From Methanoculleus sp. 7T (GTDB lineage Archaea > Halobacteriota > Methanomicrobia > Methanomicrobiales > Methanoculleaceae), in NCBI RefSeq assembly GCF_023195915.1, contig NZ_JALPRP010000002.1:186001-250000 (forward strand): a stretch of 64,000 nucleotides of DNA, in the 5' to 3' direction. Positions within the stretch are counted from its first letter, which is position 1. Every line of letters begins with the position of its first letter. Of this stretch, positions 51,132-60,345 are shown in pieces. The notes under the pieces were generated by a model. The model did not search any database, was not told the origin of the DNA, and saw only the letters and a list, made by a program, of their open reading frames with translations. Made by a program: the position numbers and the translations under genes.

Positions 51132-52670
51132 TCAACCCCCTCGCGGCGGGAGCCCCTTGACGGCCGGCCCGTGGATCACCTTCCCGTAGGCGTCGTAGCG
51201 GGAGCCGTGGCAGGGGCAGTCCCAGGTCTCTTCGGCGCTGTTCCACGCGACGACGCACCCCTTATGGGTGCAGGTTGGGTTGACCGCGTGGACCCGGCCC
51301 TCCCGGTCCCGGAAAACCCCCGTCTTCCTGCCCTCGATCATCAGGATCCTCCCCTCTCCGGGGAGGACATCCCGCAGGTCACCTGACGGCCGGGATATGG
51401 CCCCGCCGATGTACTTCTCGGCCACCTCGATGTTGTGCGCGAGAAACGTCTGGATCGATGCCATCGGCTTGAACCGGTCGGGAGCGTAGACCCCGCTCCA
51501 TGGGTTCTCGCGCCCCCGAATCATGTCGGCAAGGATCATCGCGGCCGCGGTGCCGTTGGTCATCCCCCACTTCCGAAAGCCTGTCGCGATGTAGACGTTC
51601 TCGTGGCCGTCGGCCAAGCGGCCGATGTAGGGAACGCCGTCGATGGTGATGTAGTCCTGCGCCGACCAATGGTAGTCGATGGACCGAACCGGGTAGACCG
51701 ACCGGGCGTAATCGGCGAGGCTGCGATAGTGCTCTCTTGTATCCACATTCTCGCCGGTACGGTGCTCCATCCCGCCGACGAGCACCAGTTCGCCGCCTTC
51801 GGCGGGTTGCGACCGCCACGAGTGGGCAGGGCTTTCTGCGTTGATGAACATCCCCTCGGGAAACGGCTCGCCGATCCTGATGCCGAGGACATAGGAGCGC
51901 GAGGGGTACATCCGGGCGTAGTAGAACCCCGGGCCGTCGTAGAAAGGGTAGTGGGTGGCAAGGACCACAGCCTTGGCCGTGACGGTCCCTCGCTCCGTCC
52001 GGACCATGGAGCGATCCCGCTCATCGTGTACCTCAAGCGCCCGGGTCTTCTCAAAGACCCTGCTTCCGTCGCCGGGTATCAGGGAGGCCAGCCGCAGGAG
52101 GTACTTCAGCGGATGAAACTGCGCCTGGTCGGCGAACCGCACCGCACCGTAGGTCCTGCCCGGCAGCGGGACGTCGTCCGTGAACGTCGCCGGGAGCCCG
52201 AGGCTCCGTGCCGCATCCGCCTCCGCCGCGACAAGGTCGCGGGACTCCGCCGATTCTGCGTAGGTGTAGGCGGGTTTCCGTTCGAAGTCGCAGGGGATGT
52301 TGTACTCCCGTACGAACGACGCAATCATCTCGATCGCCGCCTGGTTCGCGTCGGCATACTGCTTCGCCTGCCCGCCCCCGAACCGGTCGATGAGATTCGC
52401 GTAGATGAGCCGGTGGAGCGAGGTGACCTTCGCCGTCGTGTGGCCGGTCACCCCCTTGCAGATCCTGTCCCCTTCGATCACGGTAACCGCGTAACCGGCC
52501 TGTTTGAGCAGGACGGCGGCGGTGATGCCGGTGATGCCGCCGCCCACGACCGCGACGTCGGTCTCCACGTTCCCCGGCAAGGGGGGATACGACGTCTCGG
52601 GGGTTGTCTCCATCCAGAACGATTCGTGCCTGCCCGGCAGTTCATATCCAGTACCCGGCCCGTGCTCCAT
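51132..52670 (-). CDS. FAD-dependent oxidoreductase with C-terminal Rieske domain, copy A
   Basis: The 512-residue protein has an N-terminal FAD-binding loop (VAVVGGGITGITAAVLLKQAG, about 39-59), a DAO-type oxidoreductase body with YITIDGVPYIGRL, and a Rieske [2Fe-2S] domain from about 440 with CTHKGC and CPCHGSRYDAYG. The plan matches bacterial DAO-Rieske fusions of the YhfW type with unknown substrate. It is a close paralogue of the next gene. The 5' leader has a GTTCCC/GGGAAC hairpin. Acquisition from bacteria is plausible. Confidence 0.85.
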   Translation of the reverse strand: MEHGPGTGYELPGRHESFWMETTPETSYPPLPGNVETDVAVVGGGITGITAAVLLKQAGYAVTVIEGDRICKGVTGHTTAKVTSLHRLIYANLIDRFGGGQAKQYADANQAAIEMIASFVREYNIPCDFERKPAYTYAESAESRDLVAAEADAARSLGLPATFTDDVPLPGRTYGAVRFADQAQFHPLKYLLRLASLIPGDGSRVFEKTRALEVHDERDRSMVRTERGTVTAKAVVLATHYPFYDGPGFYYARMYPSRSYVLGIRIGEPFPEGMFINAESPAHSWRSQPAEGGELVLVGGMEHRTGENVDTREHYRSLADYARSVYPVRSIDYHWSAQDYITIDGVPYIGRLADGHENVYIATGFRKWGMTNGTAAAMILADMIRGRENPWSGVYAPDRFKPMASIQTFLAHNIEVAEKYIGGAISRPSGDLRDVLPGEGRILMIEGRKTGVFRDREGRVHAVNPTCTHKGCVVAWNSAEETWDCPCHGSRYDAYGKVIHGPAVKGLPPRGG

Positions 52671-52704
52671 ACGTTAAGCCTCCGTTTGCCCCCACCGCTC
52701 CAAC

Positions 52705-52722
52705 GTTCCCGAGGAAGGGAAC
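52705..52722 (-). promoter_or_regulatory. Leader hairpin upstream of oxidoreductase copy A
   Basis: GTTCCC, 6 bases, GGGAAC lies about 35-52 bases before the ATG. A CCTATATATGG TATA box (52753-52763) is upstream on the minus strand, so the hairpin would fall in the transcribed leader. Confidence 0.5.
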
Positions 52723-52887
52723 GGCGGCGGTCGGTCCCCATTATGCCGAGGCCATATATAGGTATGGAACGTGGGGGAGGCCCGTGGGACTGGCCCCCTA
52801 TCCGCGACGTGATGCCCCACGGCCCGGTGAATATGGCAGTACACAACCCCGCCTCTTCTTTCAGGCGCAACCTGAGGCCTTCTTGGA

Positions 52888-54435
52888 CTACCGCCGCACC
52901 ACCTCCTTCTCCTTGAGGTCCTTCACCGTCGGGCTCTCGATCACCCTCCCGTAGGCATCGTAGCGCGAGCCGTGGCAGGGGCAGTCCCAGGACTTCTCCG
53001 CGTTGTTCCAGGCGACGGTGCAGGCCATGTGCATGCAGGTCGGGTCCAGCGTTCGGACGGCGCCGTGCTCGTCCCGGTAGACCGCGACCTTCTGTTCGTT
53101 AATCTCGACGACCCTCCCCTCCCCGTGCGGTATCGCCGCAACCTCCCGGTCGAACCGGGCGGCCTCGACCTCGAACGGCCTCCCGGCTGATTGGAGTTTG
53201 TTGCGCACCCAATCCGGGTACTCGGGCTGCTCTTTGAACCGTGCGGGGTCGAAGACCTCCGCCCAGGGGCTCGCACGGTCCCGGATCAGGTCCGCAAGGA
53301 TCATCCCCGCCGCCGTGCCGGCAGCCATTCCCCACTTCCCAAAGCCCGTTGCGACAAAGACGCGGTCGTGCCCCTCCGCCAAGCGGCCGATGTAGGGAAC
53401 GCGGTCGGCCGTGATGTAATCCTGCGCCGACCAATGGTAGTCGATGGACCGGACCGGGTAGACCGACCGGGCGTAGTCAGCAAGGCGGCGGTAGTGCTCC
53501 CTCGTGTCGGCCGCTTTCCCGGTGTCGTGCGCCGCGCCGGTGACGATGACGAGTTCGCCTCCGCCTGCGGGCTGCGACCGCCACGAGTGGACCGCTCCGG
53601 CGGCGTTGATGAAGATGCCGTTCGGGAACGGCTCATCGATCCTGAGGCCGAGCGCGTAGGAGCGCGAGGCCCGCATTCGGGAAAAATACGACCCGGGGCG
53701 GTCGTAGATGGGATAGTGCGTGGCAAGGACCGCGTAGTCGGAGTAGAGCGAACCCCAATCGGTCGTAACCCTCACGCCGTCGGTCTGCTCTTCGACGCCC
53801 ACGGCGCGGGTCCTCTCGAAGATGTAACTCCCCTCTCCCGGGAGGTGCCCTGCGAGCAGCAGCAGGTAGTTGCGCGGGTGGAACTGCGCTTGGTTCTCCA
53901 GGACGACGGCCCCGTGCGCCCTTCCCGGCAGCGGGACGTCGTCCGTGAACGTCGCCGGGAGCCCGAGGCTCTTCGCCGCGTCCGCCTCCGCCGCGACAAG
54001 GTCGCGGGACTCCGCCGACTCCGCGTAGGTGTAGGCGGGTTTCCGTTCGAAGTCGCAGGGGATGTTGTACTCCCGCACGATCGATGCAATCATCTCGATC
54101 GCCGCCTGGTTCGCGTCGGCATACTGTTTCGCCTTCGCGCTCCCGAACCGGTCGATAAGGTCCGCGTAGATGAGCCGGTGGAGCGAGGTGACCTTTGCCG
54201 TCGTATAGCCGGTGGCCCCTTTGACTATCCGATAGGCATCGAGGAGAGCGACGGTCAGTCCGGCCCGTTTCAGCAAGAATGCCGTGGTGATGCCTGCTAT
54301 TCCCCCGCCGATCACAGTGACGTCCACCCTCCCGTCTCCGTCGAGGGGCGGAAACCCCGTCTCCGGCGAGGTATCTACCCAGTACGACTCCGCCTTCCCC
54401 GGCAGACCGCCGTTGCGCTCCGGTGACTCTCCCAT
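52888..54435 (-). CDS. FAD-dependent oxidoreductase with C-terminal Rieske domain, copy B
   Basis: The 515-residue paralogue of copy A has VTVIGGGIAGITTAFLLKRAG near the N-terminus and a C-terminal Rieske motif CMHMAC with CPCHGSRYDAYG. The frame extends upstream, but this ATG aligns with the family start (ESYWVDTSPETGFPPL follows). Linker and Rieske regions have diverged from copy A, while an internal block is nearly identical in DNA. The presence of two copies suggests dosage or two related substrates. An electron partner is not evident nearby. Confidence 0.85.
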   Translation of the reverse strand: MGESPERNGGLPGKAESYWVDTSPETGFPPLDGDGRVDVTVIGGGIAGITTAFLLKRAGLTVALLDAYRIVKGATGYTTAKVTSLHRLIYADLIDRFGSAKAKQYADANQAAIEMIASIVREYNIPCDFERKPAYTYAESAESRDLVAAEADAAKSLGLPATFTDDVPLPGRAHGAVVLENQAQFHPRNYLLLLAGHLPGEGSYIFERTRAVGVEEQTDGVRVTTDWGSLYSDYAVLATHYPIYDRPGSYFSRMRASRSYALGLRIDEPFPNGIFINAAGAVHSWRSQPAGGGELVIVTGAAHDTGKAADTREHYRRLADYARSVYPVRSIDYHWSAQDYITADRVPYIGRLAEGHDRVFVATGFGKWGMAAGTAAGMILADLIRDRASPWAEVFDPARFKEQPEYPDWVRNKLQSAGRPFEVEAARFDREVAAIPHGEGRVVEINEQKVAVYRDEHGAVRTLDPTCMHMACTVAWNNAEKSWDCPCHGSRYDAYGRVIESPTVKDLKEKEVVRR

Positions 54436-54657
54436 ACTTCTTCCCCCATCTGCGGCCCGGAAGACCCCTGCACGCTCTTGCCATCGGCGGCCCAGTTGCG
54501 GGTTTGCGAGGCATCCCTGTGCAGAAATCCGGGTTCTTTGGGTGATGGGTACCGAGGCACCTATATAACGATTGCGCAGGAACGGTAGCGAGACCTCGAC
54601 CATCCCAGTGCAGGTCGGCGAGGAGACCTGCCGTTATGCATAAGAGGGATCGGGAGA

Positions 54658-55959
54658 ATGCATCCCGCCGGACCCGATGATCTTGCTGTAGAGCAAAACG
54701 TTCGGGAGGTGTTGGAAGTGGTTGGCATGAGTACGATTCACGGTATCAGAGCATATGAGCGCTACGTGGGAAAAGAGACGGTGCGTCGCATAGAGGCTAA
54801 GGCGAGGCCGCTTCAGGATATGCATATCCTGCATATGAACTCCACCTACTACGGCGGAGGTGTCTCTCAACTTCTTGCATCTCTGACGCTCCTGATGAAC
54901 AGCCTCGGCATCCAGACCGGATGGCGTGTTGTGCACGGGCCGCCCGACTTCTTCAGCGTGACAAAGAAGTTTCACAACGCCCTCCAAGGGGCGAAGATCA
55001 ACCTGACCGGCAGGAAGAAAGAGATCTACGAGCAGGTCGTCCACGAGAACGCCGTGAGAAACCACCTAAACCATGATATGGTCTTCATCCACGACCCGCA
55101 ACCGCTTCCGATGATCACTCATTATCGGAAGAAGAGTCCCTGGATATGGCGCTGCCACATCGATCTCTCCGCACCGAACCGGGAGGTCTGGAACTACCTT
55201 GCCCCGTTCATCGAGCAGTACGATGCCGTCGTCCTCTCGTGCAAGGAGTACCGTCAGGACCTTGCGACGCCGCAGGTCTTCTTCACCCCGGCCATCGACC
55301 CCTTCTCCATCGTGAACCGGGAACTCTCCGAGAGCGCCGTCGACGAGCGCCTGGCGCACTACGGCATCCCGACCGACCTTCCTCTGGTCGTGCAGGTCTC
55401 CCGGTTCGACCGCTGGAAGGATCCCGAAGGGGTCATCAGGGCGTTCCAGAAGGCAAGAAAGGAGGAAGAATGCACGCTGGTCCTCGTCGGGAACGTGGCG
55501 ACCGACGACCCCGAGGGCGCCGAGGTCTATCGCTCGCTCCTCTCCCATCGGAGCGAGCGGATCATCATCCTTAGCGTCCAAGACGGGGCGCTGGTGAACG
55601 CGCTTCAGCGCCGCGCCGCGGTCGTCCTGCAGAAGTCTATCCGCGAAGGGTTCGGGATGACCGTATCTGAGGCGATGTGGAAGGGCGCGGCGGTTATCGG
55701 CGGGAACGTCGGCGGCATCCGCTACCAGATCCGGGACGGGGAAAACGGGTTTCTGGTCTCCTCCGTCGATGAGGCGGCGGAGAGGATCGTCCAGTTGCTC
55801 CGTGACCCAGACCTCGCGGAGCGGCTCGGGCGCGCTGCGCATGAGACGGTGCGGGAGTGCTTCCTCTTCACCCGCACCATCGAGCAGTACCTCGACCTGA
55901 TCGGCTCGTTTGAGCCAGAATTCAGGCTGCGAGGGGTGGAGGAGACCTCCTGTCCGTGA
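54658..55959 (+). CDS. treT: Glycosyltransferase, trehalose synthase TreT-like
   Basis: This 433-residue GT-B enzyme has HMNSTYYGGGVSQLLASLTLLMNSLG in the N-terminal domain. The GT4 donor site includes LPLVVQVSRFDRWKDPEGVI, REGFGMTVSEAMWKGAAVIGG and GGIRYQIRDGENGFLV. TreT makes trehalose from NDP-glucose and glucose in archaea and some bacteria, giving an osmolyte. The strong N-terminal and SREGFGM-type motifs favour TreT over other GT4 enzymes. An ATG 69 bases later is an alternative start. Confidence 0.8.
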   Translation: MHPAGPDDLAVEQNVREVLEVVGMSTIHGIRAYERYVGKETVRRIEAKARPLQDMHILHMNSTYYGGGVSQLLASLTLLMNSLGIQTGWRVVHGPPDFFSVTKKFHNALQGAKINLTGRKKEIYEQVVHENAVRNHLNHDMVFIHDPQPLPMITHYRKKSPWIWRCHIDLSAPNREVWNYLAPFIEQYDAVVLSCKEYRQDLATPQVFFTPAIDPFSIVNRELSESAVDERLAHYGIPTDLPLVVQVSRFDRWKDPEGVIRAFQKARKEEECTLVLVGNVATDDPEGAEVYRSLLSHRSERIIILSVQDGALVNALQRRAAVVLQKSIREGFGMTVSEAMWKGAAVIGGNVGGIRYQIRDGENGFLVSSVDEAAERIVQLLRDPDLAERLGRAAHETVRECFLFTRTIEQYLDLIGSFEPEFRLRGVEETSCP

Positions 55960-56201
55960 TCCTATGCAGGGATGACCCGAGACACTCTCCTGCATGGTGA
56001 GTTCGGGAAAGCCCTGGTTTGGCATCCTCTCATCGTTGGTGGAGAGCGGCGGATCGCCCGAGTACGGGGCAAGGAGAGGCCGGCCCGGTCACGCGCCGCG
56101 CATCGGTGCGGGACCGCTATCGGCGGAATTCGCCGGTATCCTCCCGCGGAAAACCCGAGCATTTTTCTGCAATCGTAGCCGATCACTGATCCGTGAGTTC
56201 C

Positions 56202-56948
56202 ATGGAGATCCAGGTAATCGGTGTTCAGGGCCTCCCCCTGATCCGGAAAGGTGACGACCTGCCTGCCCTGATCTGCGATCGGGTCACGTTCGAAGATGGA
56301 GACATCCTCACCGTCGCCTCGTCCGTCTACTCAAAGGCAAAAGGCTTCACCCGCGACCTCGCTGCTATTACCCCCAGTGCGGACGCCGTGCGGATTGCGG
56401 CAAAAACGAAGGAAGACCCCCGGTTCGTGCAGGCGGTGCTGGACTCGTCCGCCGATATCCTGCTTGAATACCCGTTCATCCTCTCCGAACTGCCTTCCGG
56501 GCACATCGGGGTGCGGGCGGGCGTCGATCACAGCAACGTCGAAGACGGCCGGATCATCATTCTCCCGCCCGACCCCATGGGGGCCGCTGCAGAGGTGCGG
56601 AGCGCGATCAGCCGTATCACCGGAAAGGATGTCAGGGTTATCATCACCGACACCTGCGGACGGTCGTTTCGGCGCGGGCAGACCGGCATCGCCATCGGGT
56701 GGGCGGGAATGACGGCGATCAACGACTACCGGGGCGACACCGACCTCTTCGGCCACGTCCTTGAGATCACCGAAGAAGCGGCGGTCGACGAGATTGCGGC
56801 CTTCGCAAACTTCGTCATGGGGGAGAGCCACCAGGGCGTCCCTGCGGTGGTCTTCCGGAACTGCAGGACTTGGAACGGGCACGACGCGGTCTACTTCACG
56901 CCTGAGGAAGACATCATCAGGACGGCTCTGAAGAACAAAAAAGATTAG
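56202..56948 (+). CDS. cofE: Coenzyme F420-0:L-glutamate ligase
   Basis: CofE adds glutamates to F420-0 using GTP. The 248-residue protein shows VIGVQGLPLIRKGDDL, SVYSKAKG, LLEYPFILSELPSGHIGVRAGVDHSNV-type loops and the metal-binding TDTCGRSFRRGQTGIAIGWAG. I chose the ATG before EIQVIGVQG. A GTG nine bases earlier would add three residues but overlaps the likely GTGAG ribosome-binding site. The 3' end overlaps the convergent Sec61-beta gene by 4 bases. Confidence 0.93.
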   Translation: MEIQVIGVQGLPLIRKGDDLPALICDRVTFEDGDILTVASSVYSKAKGFTRDLAAITPSADAVRIAAKTKEDPRFVQAVLDSSADILLEYPFILSELPSGHIGVRAGVDHSNVEDGRIIILPPDPMGAAAEVRSAISRITGKDVRVIITDTCGRSFRRGQTGIAIGWAGMTAINDYRGDTDLFGHVLEITEEAAVDEIAAFANFVMGESHQGVPAVVFRNCRTWNGHDAVYFTPEEDIIRTALKNKKD

Positions 56949-57103
56949 AAGAAGGCATTGAACATGAAGACTGCCACTCCGGTCACAAGGGTTATGATGA
57001 TCACGGTTGTCGGACTGATATGAATAGCCCGGTGATCTTCGCTGTCATAGTAGTTGACCAGGCCGGCAGAGGATACCAGTCTTCCGCCAGATTTTTTCGC
57101 CAT
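56945..57103 (-). CDS. secG: Preprotein translocase Sec61-beta subunit
   Basis: The 52-residue protein starts MAKKSGGRLVSSAGLVNYYD and has a single C-terminal helix (TTVIIITLVTGVAVFMFNAF). This is the archaeal Sec61-beta/SecG pattern, with a Lys/Ser-rich cytosolic part. The start codon has no Shine-Dalgarno sequence and lies at transcription-start distance from the shared AT-rich box, so it is probably leaderless. Confidence 0.9.
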   Translation of the reverse strand: MAKKSGGRLVSSAGLVNYYDSEDHRAIHISPTTVIIITLVTGVAVFMFNAFF

Positions 57104-57120
57104 GCAGAAATATTCACTCT

Positions 57121-57134
57121 TGCAATATATAAAA
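57121..57134. promoter_or_regulatory. Bidirectional TATA element between secG and the amidohydrolase gene
   Basis: The sequence TGCAATATATAAAA is nearly symmetrical in its core. Its centre is about 25 bases from the secG ATG on the minus strand and about 20 bases from the amidohydrolase ATG on the plus strand. Neither gene has a clear ribosome-binding site. One AT box probably serves both, giving two leaderless messages. Confidence 0.6.
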
Positions 57135-57147
57135 CAAAGGTCTAAAG

Positions 57148-58191
57148 ATGCACACCACACCCTACGTTGTCACCGGCCGGGCGCTCCTCGGTGAAGGCCT
57201 CACTGAAGAAGACGTGCGTATCACCGTCTCCGAGGGCATCATCAGGTCGATAGAGCCCTACTCGGGGACGCCGGACCGGTGGATCGTGCCCGCCTTCTTC
57301 AACGCCCATACGCATCTCGGCGATACCGTCGCGATGGACCTCCCCGCCAGGGGCAGCCTCGCCGAGCTCGTCAAACCTCCAAACGGCCTCAAGCACCGGA
57401 TCCTTGCGGCAACCCCGCGGGCCGAACTGGTCCGGGGGATGCGTGCAAGCATCACGACGATGATCGCGACCGGGACGGCCGGGTTTGCCGACTTCAGGGA
57501 AGGAGGGGCTGCCGGGGTGGCTGCTCTCCGCGAAGCGGCAGCCGGGCTCGACTGCCGCCCCGTCATCCTCGGCCGTGAAGGCGGGGAAGAGGTGAGCGAC
57601 GGAGCGGGCATCAGCAGCGTCCATGACGTCGCGAACGCCGAAGAGGTCGTCAGAGACACGAGGAGGGCAGGGAAACTCGTCGCCTTCCATGCCGGGGAGA
57701 AGAACCCGGACGACGTCGATGAGGCACTTGCGTTCGAGCCCGACCTGCTCGTCCACTGCACCCACGCGACCGACGCACAGCTCCGGCGGATCGTCGATAT
57801 GGATATCCCCGTCGCCGTCTGTCCGAGGTCGAACTGGCTGCTCGGGGTTACGGCGTCGCCGGCCCACCCGCCGATCGCGCGCATCCTCGAACTCGGGGGC
57901 CGGTTCTTTCTCGGGACGGATAACGTGATGTTTGTTCAACCGGACTTACTCCAAGAGATGGCTTTCACCGCAACCGTCTACCGCGCGCCGCCCGACGAGG
58001 TCCTGCGTGCCGCAATCGCAGGTGCGGCGCTCGCGGGAGGGTCTGGATACCTTGAGGAAGGGCGGGAAGCGCACTTTTTAGTCATAAATCCGGCAAAAAG
58101 CAATCTTTCTTTCAGCAAGGACATCCTGACGACTATCGTAAAACGTCTGGATTCCTCCTCCATCGAACATAATGTTTTAAACATACGATAG
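57148..58191 (+). CDS. Amidohydrolase-superfamily protein
   Basis: The 347-residue protein has metal ligands in NAHTHLGD (His53, His55), a third His in VAFHAGE, HCTHATD and the catalytic GTDNVMF. This is the cytosine deaminase/chlorohydrolase-like subgroup. The substrate is unknown; hydrolytic deamination of a purine or related base is the usual chemistry. The start follows the shared TATA box directly, with no Shine-Dalgarno sequence. It is transcribed toward a Usp gene 36 bases on. Confidence 0.75.
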   Translation: MHTTPYVVTGRALLGEGLTEEDVRITVSEGIIRSIEPYSGTPDRWIVPAFFNAHTHLGDTVAMDLPARGSLAELVKPPNGLKHRILAATPRAELVRGMRASITTMIATGTAGFADFREGGAAGVAALREAAAGLDCRPVILGREGGEEVSDGAGISSVHDVANAEEVVRDTRRAGKLVAFHAGEKNPDDVDEALAFEPDLLVHCTHATDAQLRRIVDMDIPVAVCPRSNWLLGVTASPAHPPIARILELGGRFFLGTDNVMFVQPDLLQEMAFTATVYRAPPDEVLRAAIAGAALAGGSGYLEEGREAHFLVINPAKSNLSFSKDILTTIVKRLDSSSIEHNVLNIR

Positions 58192-58227
58192 AGATTAAAT
58201 AAGAAGTATCTGTTCTGCGTGGTGTGT

Positions 58228-58656
58228 ATGTTCCGTAAGATACTTGTTGCTATAGACGGTTCCGAGCCGGCCAGTCGAGCTTTAGATACAGCCATCGAAG
58301 AGGCCGGTGTATGGAACGCCGAAGTTCATGTTATTTATGTAGTCGAATCCGGGCTTTTTTCATCCCTTCCCATGGACAACACACTCGAAGTAATCTATAG
58401 TGTTTTGCAGAAGGAAGGCGAAGAGATCCTTGGATCGGCTCAGAAGAAGGCGGAGGCGGCGGGCGTTCCGCTTACCACGCACCTCCGGCAGGGGCATGCT
58501 GGGTCTCAGATCGTCGCCCTCGCCGAAGAACTGGGAGTCGATCTCATTCTTCTCGGGTCCTATGGTAAGAGCGGTGTCGACCGCCTTCTGCTCGGCAGCG
58601 TAACCGACTATGTCGTGAGAAACAGCCCCATTACGACCACGGTGGTGAGATCATAA
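58228..58656 (+). CDS. Universal stress protein UspA-like
   Basis: The 142-residue single-domain Usp has ILVAIDGSEPASRALD at the N-terminus and the ATP-binding signature GLGS-type ILLGSYGKSGVDRLLLGSV near residues 108-127. The end reads SPITTTVV. The G-x2-G-x9-G pattern suggests ATP binding. I chose the ATG before FRKILVAIDG; a GTG nine bases earlier is possible. It sits 17 bases before the CBS-domain gene, and these two classes often act together as adenylate sensors. Confidence 0.85.
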   Translation: MFRKILVAIDGSEPASRALDTAIEEAGVWNAEVHVIYVVESGLFSSLPMDNTLEVIYSVLQKEGEEILGSAQKKAEAAGVPLTTHLRQGHAGSQIVALAEELGVDLILLGSYGKSGVDRLLLGSVTDYVVRNSPITTTVVRS

Positions 58657-58673
58657 CCCCCTCCCAGCAGCAG

Positions 58674-59534
58674 ATGCTCGTCCGGGACTTCATGATAACC
58701 GACGTCGTCTGCGTTGAGATCCCCGGAAATAGGGACGATGTCCTGCGTATCTTGAAGCGGACGGGAATAAGCGGCGTGCCGGTCCTCAAGGACGGCGAAC
58801 TCGTCGGCATCATCACTCGAAAGGACCTCCTCCGGAAAGCGGAAGAGACCCAACTCGGGCTCCTGATGACGCCGAACCCTGTCGTCATCAGGCCGGACGC
58901 TCCCATCTCCGAAGCTGCCCAACTGATGGTGCGGCATAACATCAGGAGGCTCCCGGTCGTGGAAGACGGTTCCATGATCGGGCTCATCAGCGTGGCCGAC
59001 CTCATCGGCGCCATCGCCCAGATGCGCCTCACCGAACCTATCAAGGATAGGTACGTCAGCAAGACCTACGCTCTCTGGGAGGATACGCCGCTCTCGCTTG
59101 TAGGGAGGATCCTCGAGATATCGGGCTATGACGCCATTCCCATCCTGATGGAGGACGGCACGCTTACCGGCATCATATCGGAGCGCGACCTCATCAGGCA
59201 TACCCGCATCGAGGACGGCGTCGAAGTCAGCGACTTCTCGAACGGCACCGACGACGATGAGTGGACCTGGGAGAGCATCAGGGATATGCATACCATCAGT
59301 TACGGGATCTCAAGGATCCAGCTCCTCCCGATCCCCGTGAAGAACGCGATGGTCAAGAACGTCCTCGCCGTTCCCTTGAATGCGGATGTCGGTGAGTGCG
59401 CACTGAAGATGAAGCGTGCCCGGGTCGACCAGCTCCCGGTGGTCAACGGGAACAAGCGGCTCATTGCCATGCTCTTTGATCGAGAGTTGATCAAAGTCCT
59501 GCTGCCGGATCAGCAGGGCTTGCGAAAGAATTAA
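58674..59534 (+). CDS. Protein with four CBS domains
   Basis: The 286-residue protein is built of two CBS pairs: domains near residues 1-55, 60-120, 125-180 and 220-280. Each has a short motif such as GISGVPVLKDGELVGIITRKDL, IRRLPVVEDGSMIGLISVADL or VDQLPVVNGNKRLIAM. CBS pairs bind AMP, ATP or SAM and regulate partner proteins. No enzymatic domain is attached, so it may act in trans. It is likely in an operon with the Usp gene. Confidence 0.85.
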   Translation: MLVRDFMITDVVCVEIPGNRDDVLRILKRTGISGVPVLKDGELVGIITRKDLLRKAEETQLGLLMTPNPVVIRPDAPISEAAQLMVRHNIRRLPVVEDGSMIGLISVADLIGAIAQMRLTEPIKDRYVSKTYALWEDTPLSLVGRILEISGYDAIPILMEDGTLTGIISERDLIRHTRIEDGVEVSDFSNGTDDDEWTWESIRDMHTISYGISRIQLLPIPVKNAMVKNVLAVPLNADVGECALKMKRARVDQLPVVNGNKRLIAMLFDRELIKVLLPDQQGLRKN

Positions 59535-59680
59535 GGGGCAACATTCATATAGAGTAGGGATGCTTACCGTATCGTGCTGCAAAGCAGTACGACGATAAAT
59601 TTATGTTTTATGATATCGCTGTATACGCTTAACCGCTTTTGAGCGAGTTGAAGCGTTTTAATGGTTTTAGGGGTGTTTCA

Positions 59681-60325
59681 ATGCTTGATATTTCAGAGCA
59701 GGTCATGAAAGGTACAACCACAGTAGGACTGATCTTCAAAGACGGCGTTGTCCTTGCCACGGAGATGCGGGCGACGATGGGGAACCTCATTGCGAGCAAA
59801 CGTGCTAAGAAGATCTACAAAATTACGCCGAGGATCGGCATGACCACCGCCGGCGGCGTCGGCGACGCGCAGCAGCTGGTCAGGATCCTGCAGGTCGAAT
59901 GCAATCTCTTCGAGATGCGCCGTGGAAAGACCATGTCGGTCGGCGCAGCATCGACCCTGCTCTCGAACTACTTGAACCAGAACCGCTACTATCCCTACTA
60001 CGTCCAACTCCTGATGGGCGGATTCGACGACGAGGGGCCGAGCGTCTACTCCGTCGATGCCATGGGTGGAGCGACCAAAGAAGAGGATATCGTCGCTACC
60101 GGTTCGGGCTCTCCTTTTGCCTACGGTGTGCTCGAAGACCAGTACCGGCCCGATATGGGCGAAGACGAGGCAAAAGACCTTGCCGTTCGTGCGATCCGGT
60201 CGGCGATGCGCCGCGACTCCGCATCGGGTGAGGACATCATGGTGGTTGTGATAACGAAGGATAAATACGAAGAACACATAGAGCATGGGCTGCAGAGGCC
60301 GTCTGCGGCCCGCTCGACAACCTAA
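59681..60325 (+). CDS. psmB: Proteasome beta subunit
   Basis: The 214-residue precursor has a short propeptide, [11 protein letters not shown], before the catalytic threonine (Thr12), then [20 protein letters not shown] and the [10 protein letters not shown] lysine. Later segments [16 protein letters not shown]-type and the SVGAAST strand complete the fold. Processing after Gly11 gives the active 20S beta ring. I chose this ATG for its GGGGTG site and propeptide; an in-frame TTG lies 42 bases upstream. Confidence 0.95.
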   Translation: MLDISEQVMKGTTTVGLIFKDGVVLATEMRATMGNLIASKRAKKIYKITPRIGMTTAGGVGDAQQLVRILQVECNLFEMRRGKTMSVGAASTLLSNYLNQNRYYPYYVQLLMGGFDDEGPSVYSVDAMGGATKEEDIVATGSGSPFAYGVLEDQYRPDMGEDEAKDLAVRAIRSAMRRDSASGEDIMVVVITKDKYEEHIEHGLQRPSAARSTT

Positions 60326-60327
60326 CA

Positions 60328-60333
60328 TTTTTT
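60328..60333 (+). terminator. T6 tract between psmB and aCPSF1
   Basis: Six thymines begin 2 bases after the psmB stop, bracketed by CCTAA and TTAGG, which are complementary. This is a likely U-tract termination or partial read-through site, 13 bases before the gene for the archaeal termination ribonuclease. Confidence 0.5.
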
Positions 60334-60345
60334 AGGACGATTTTA

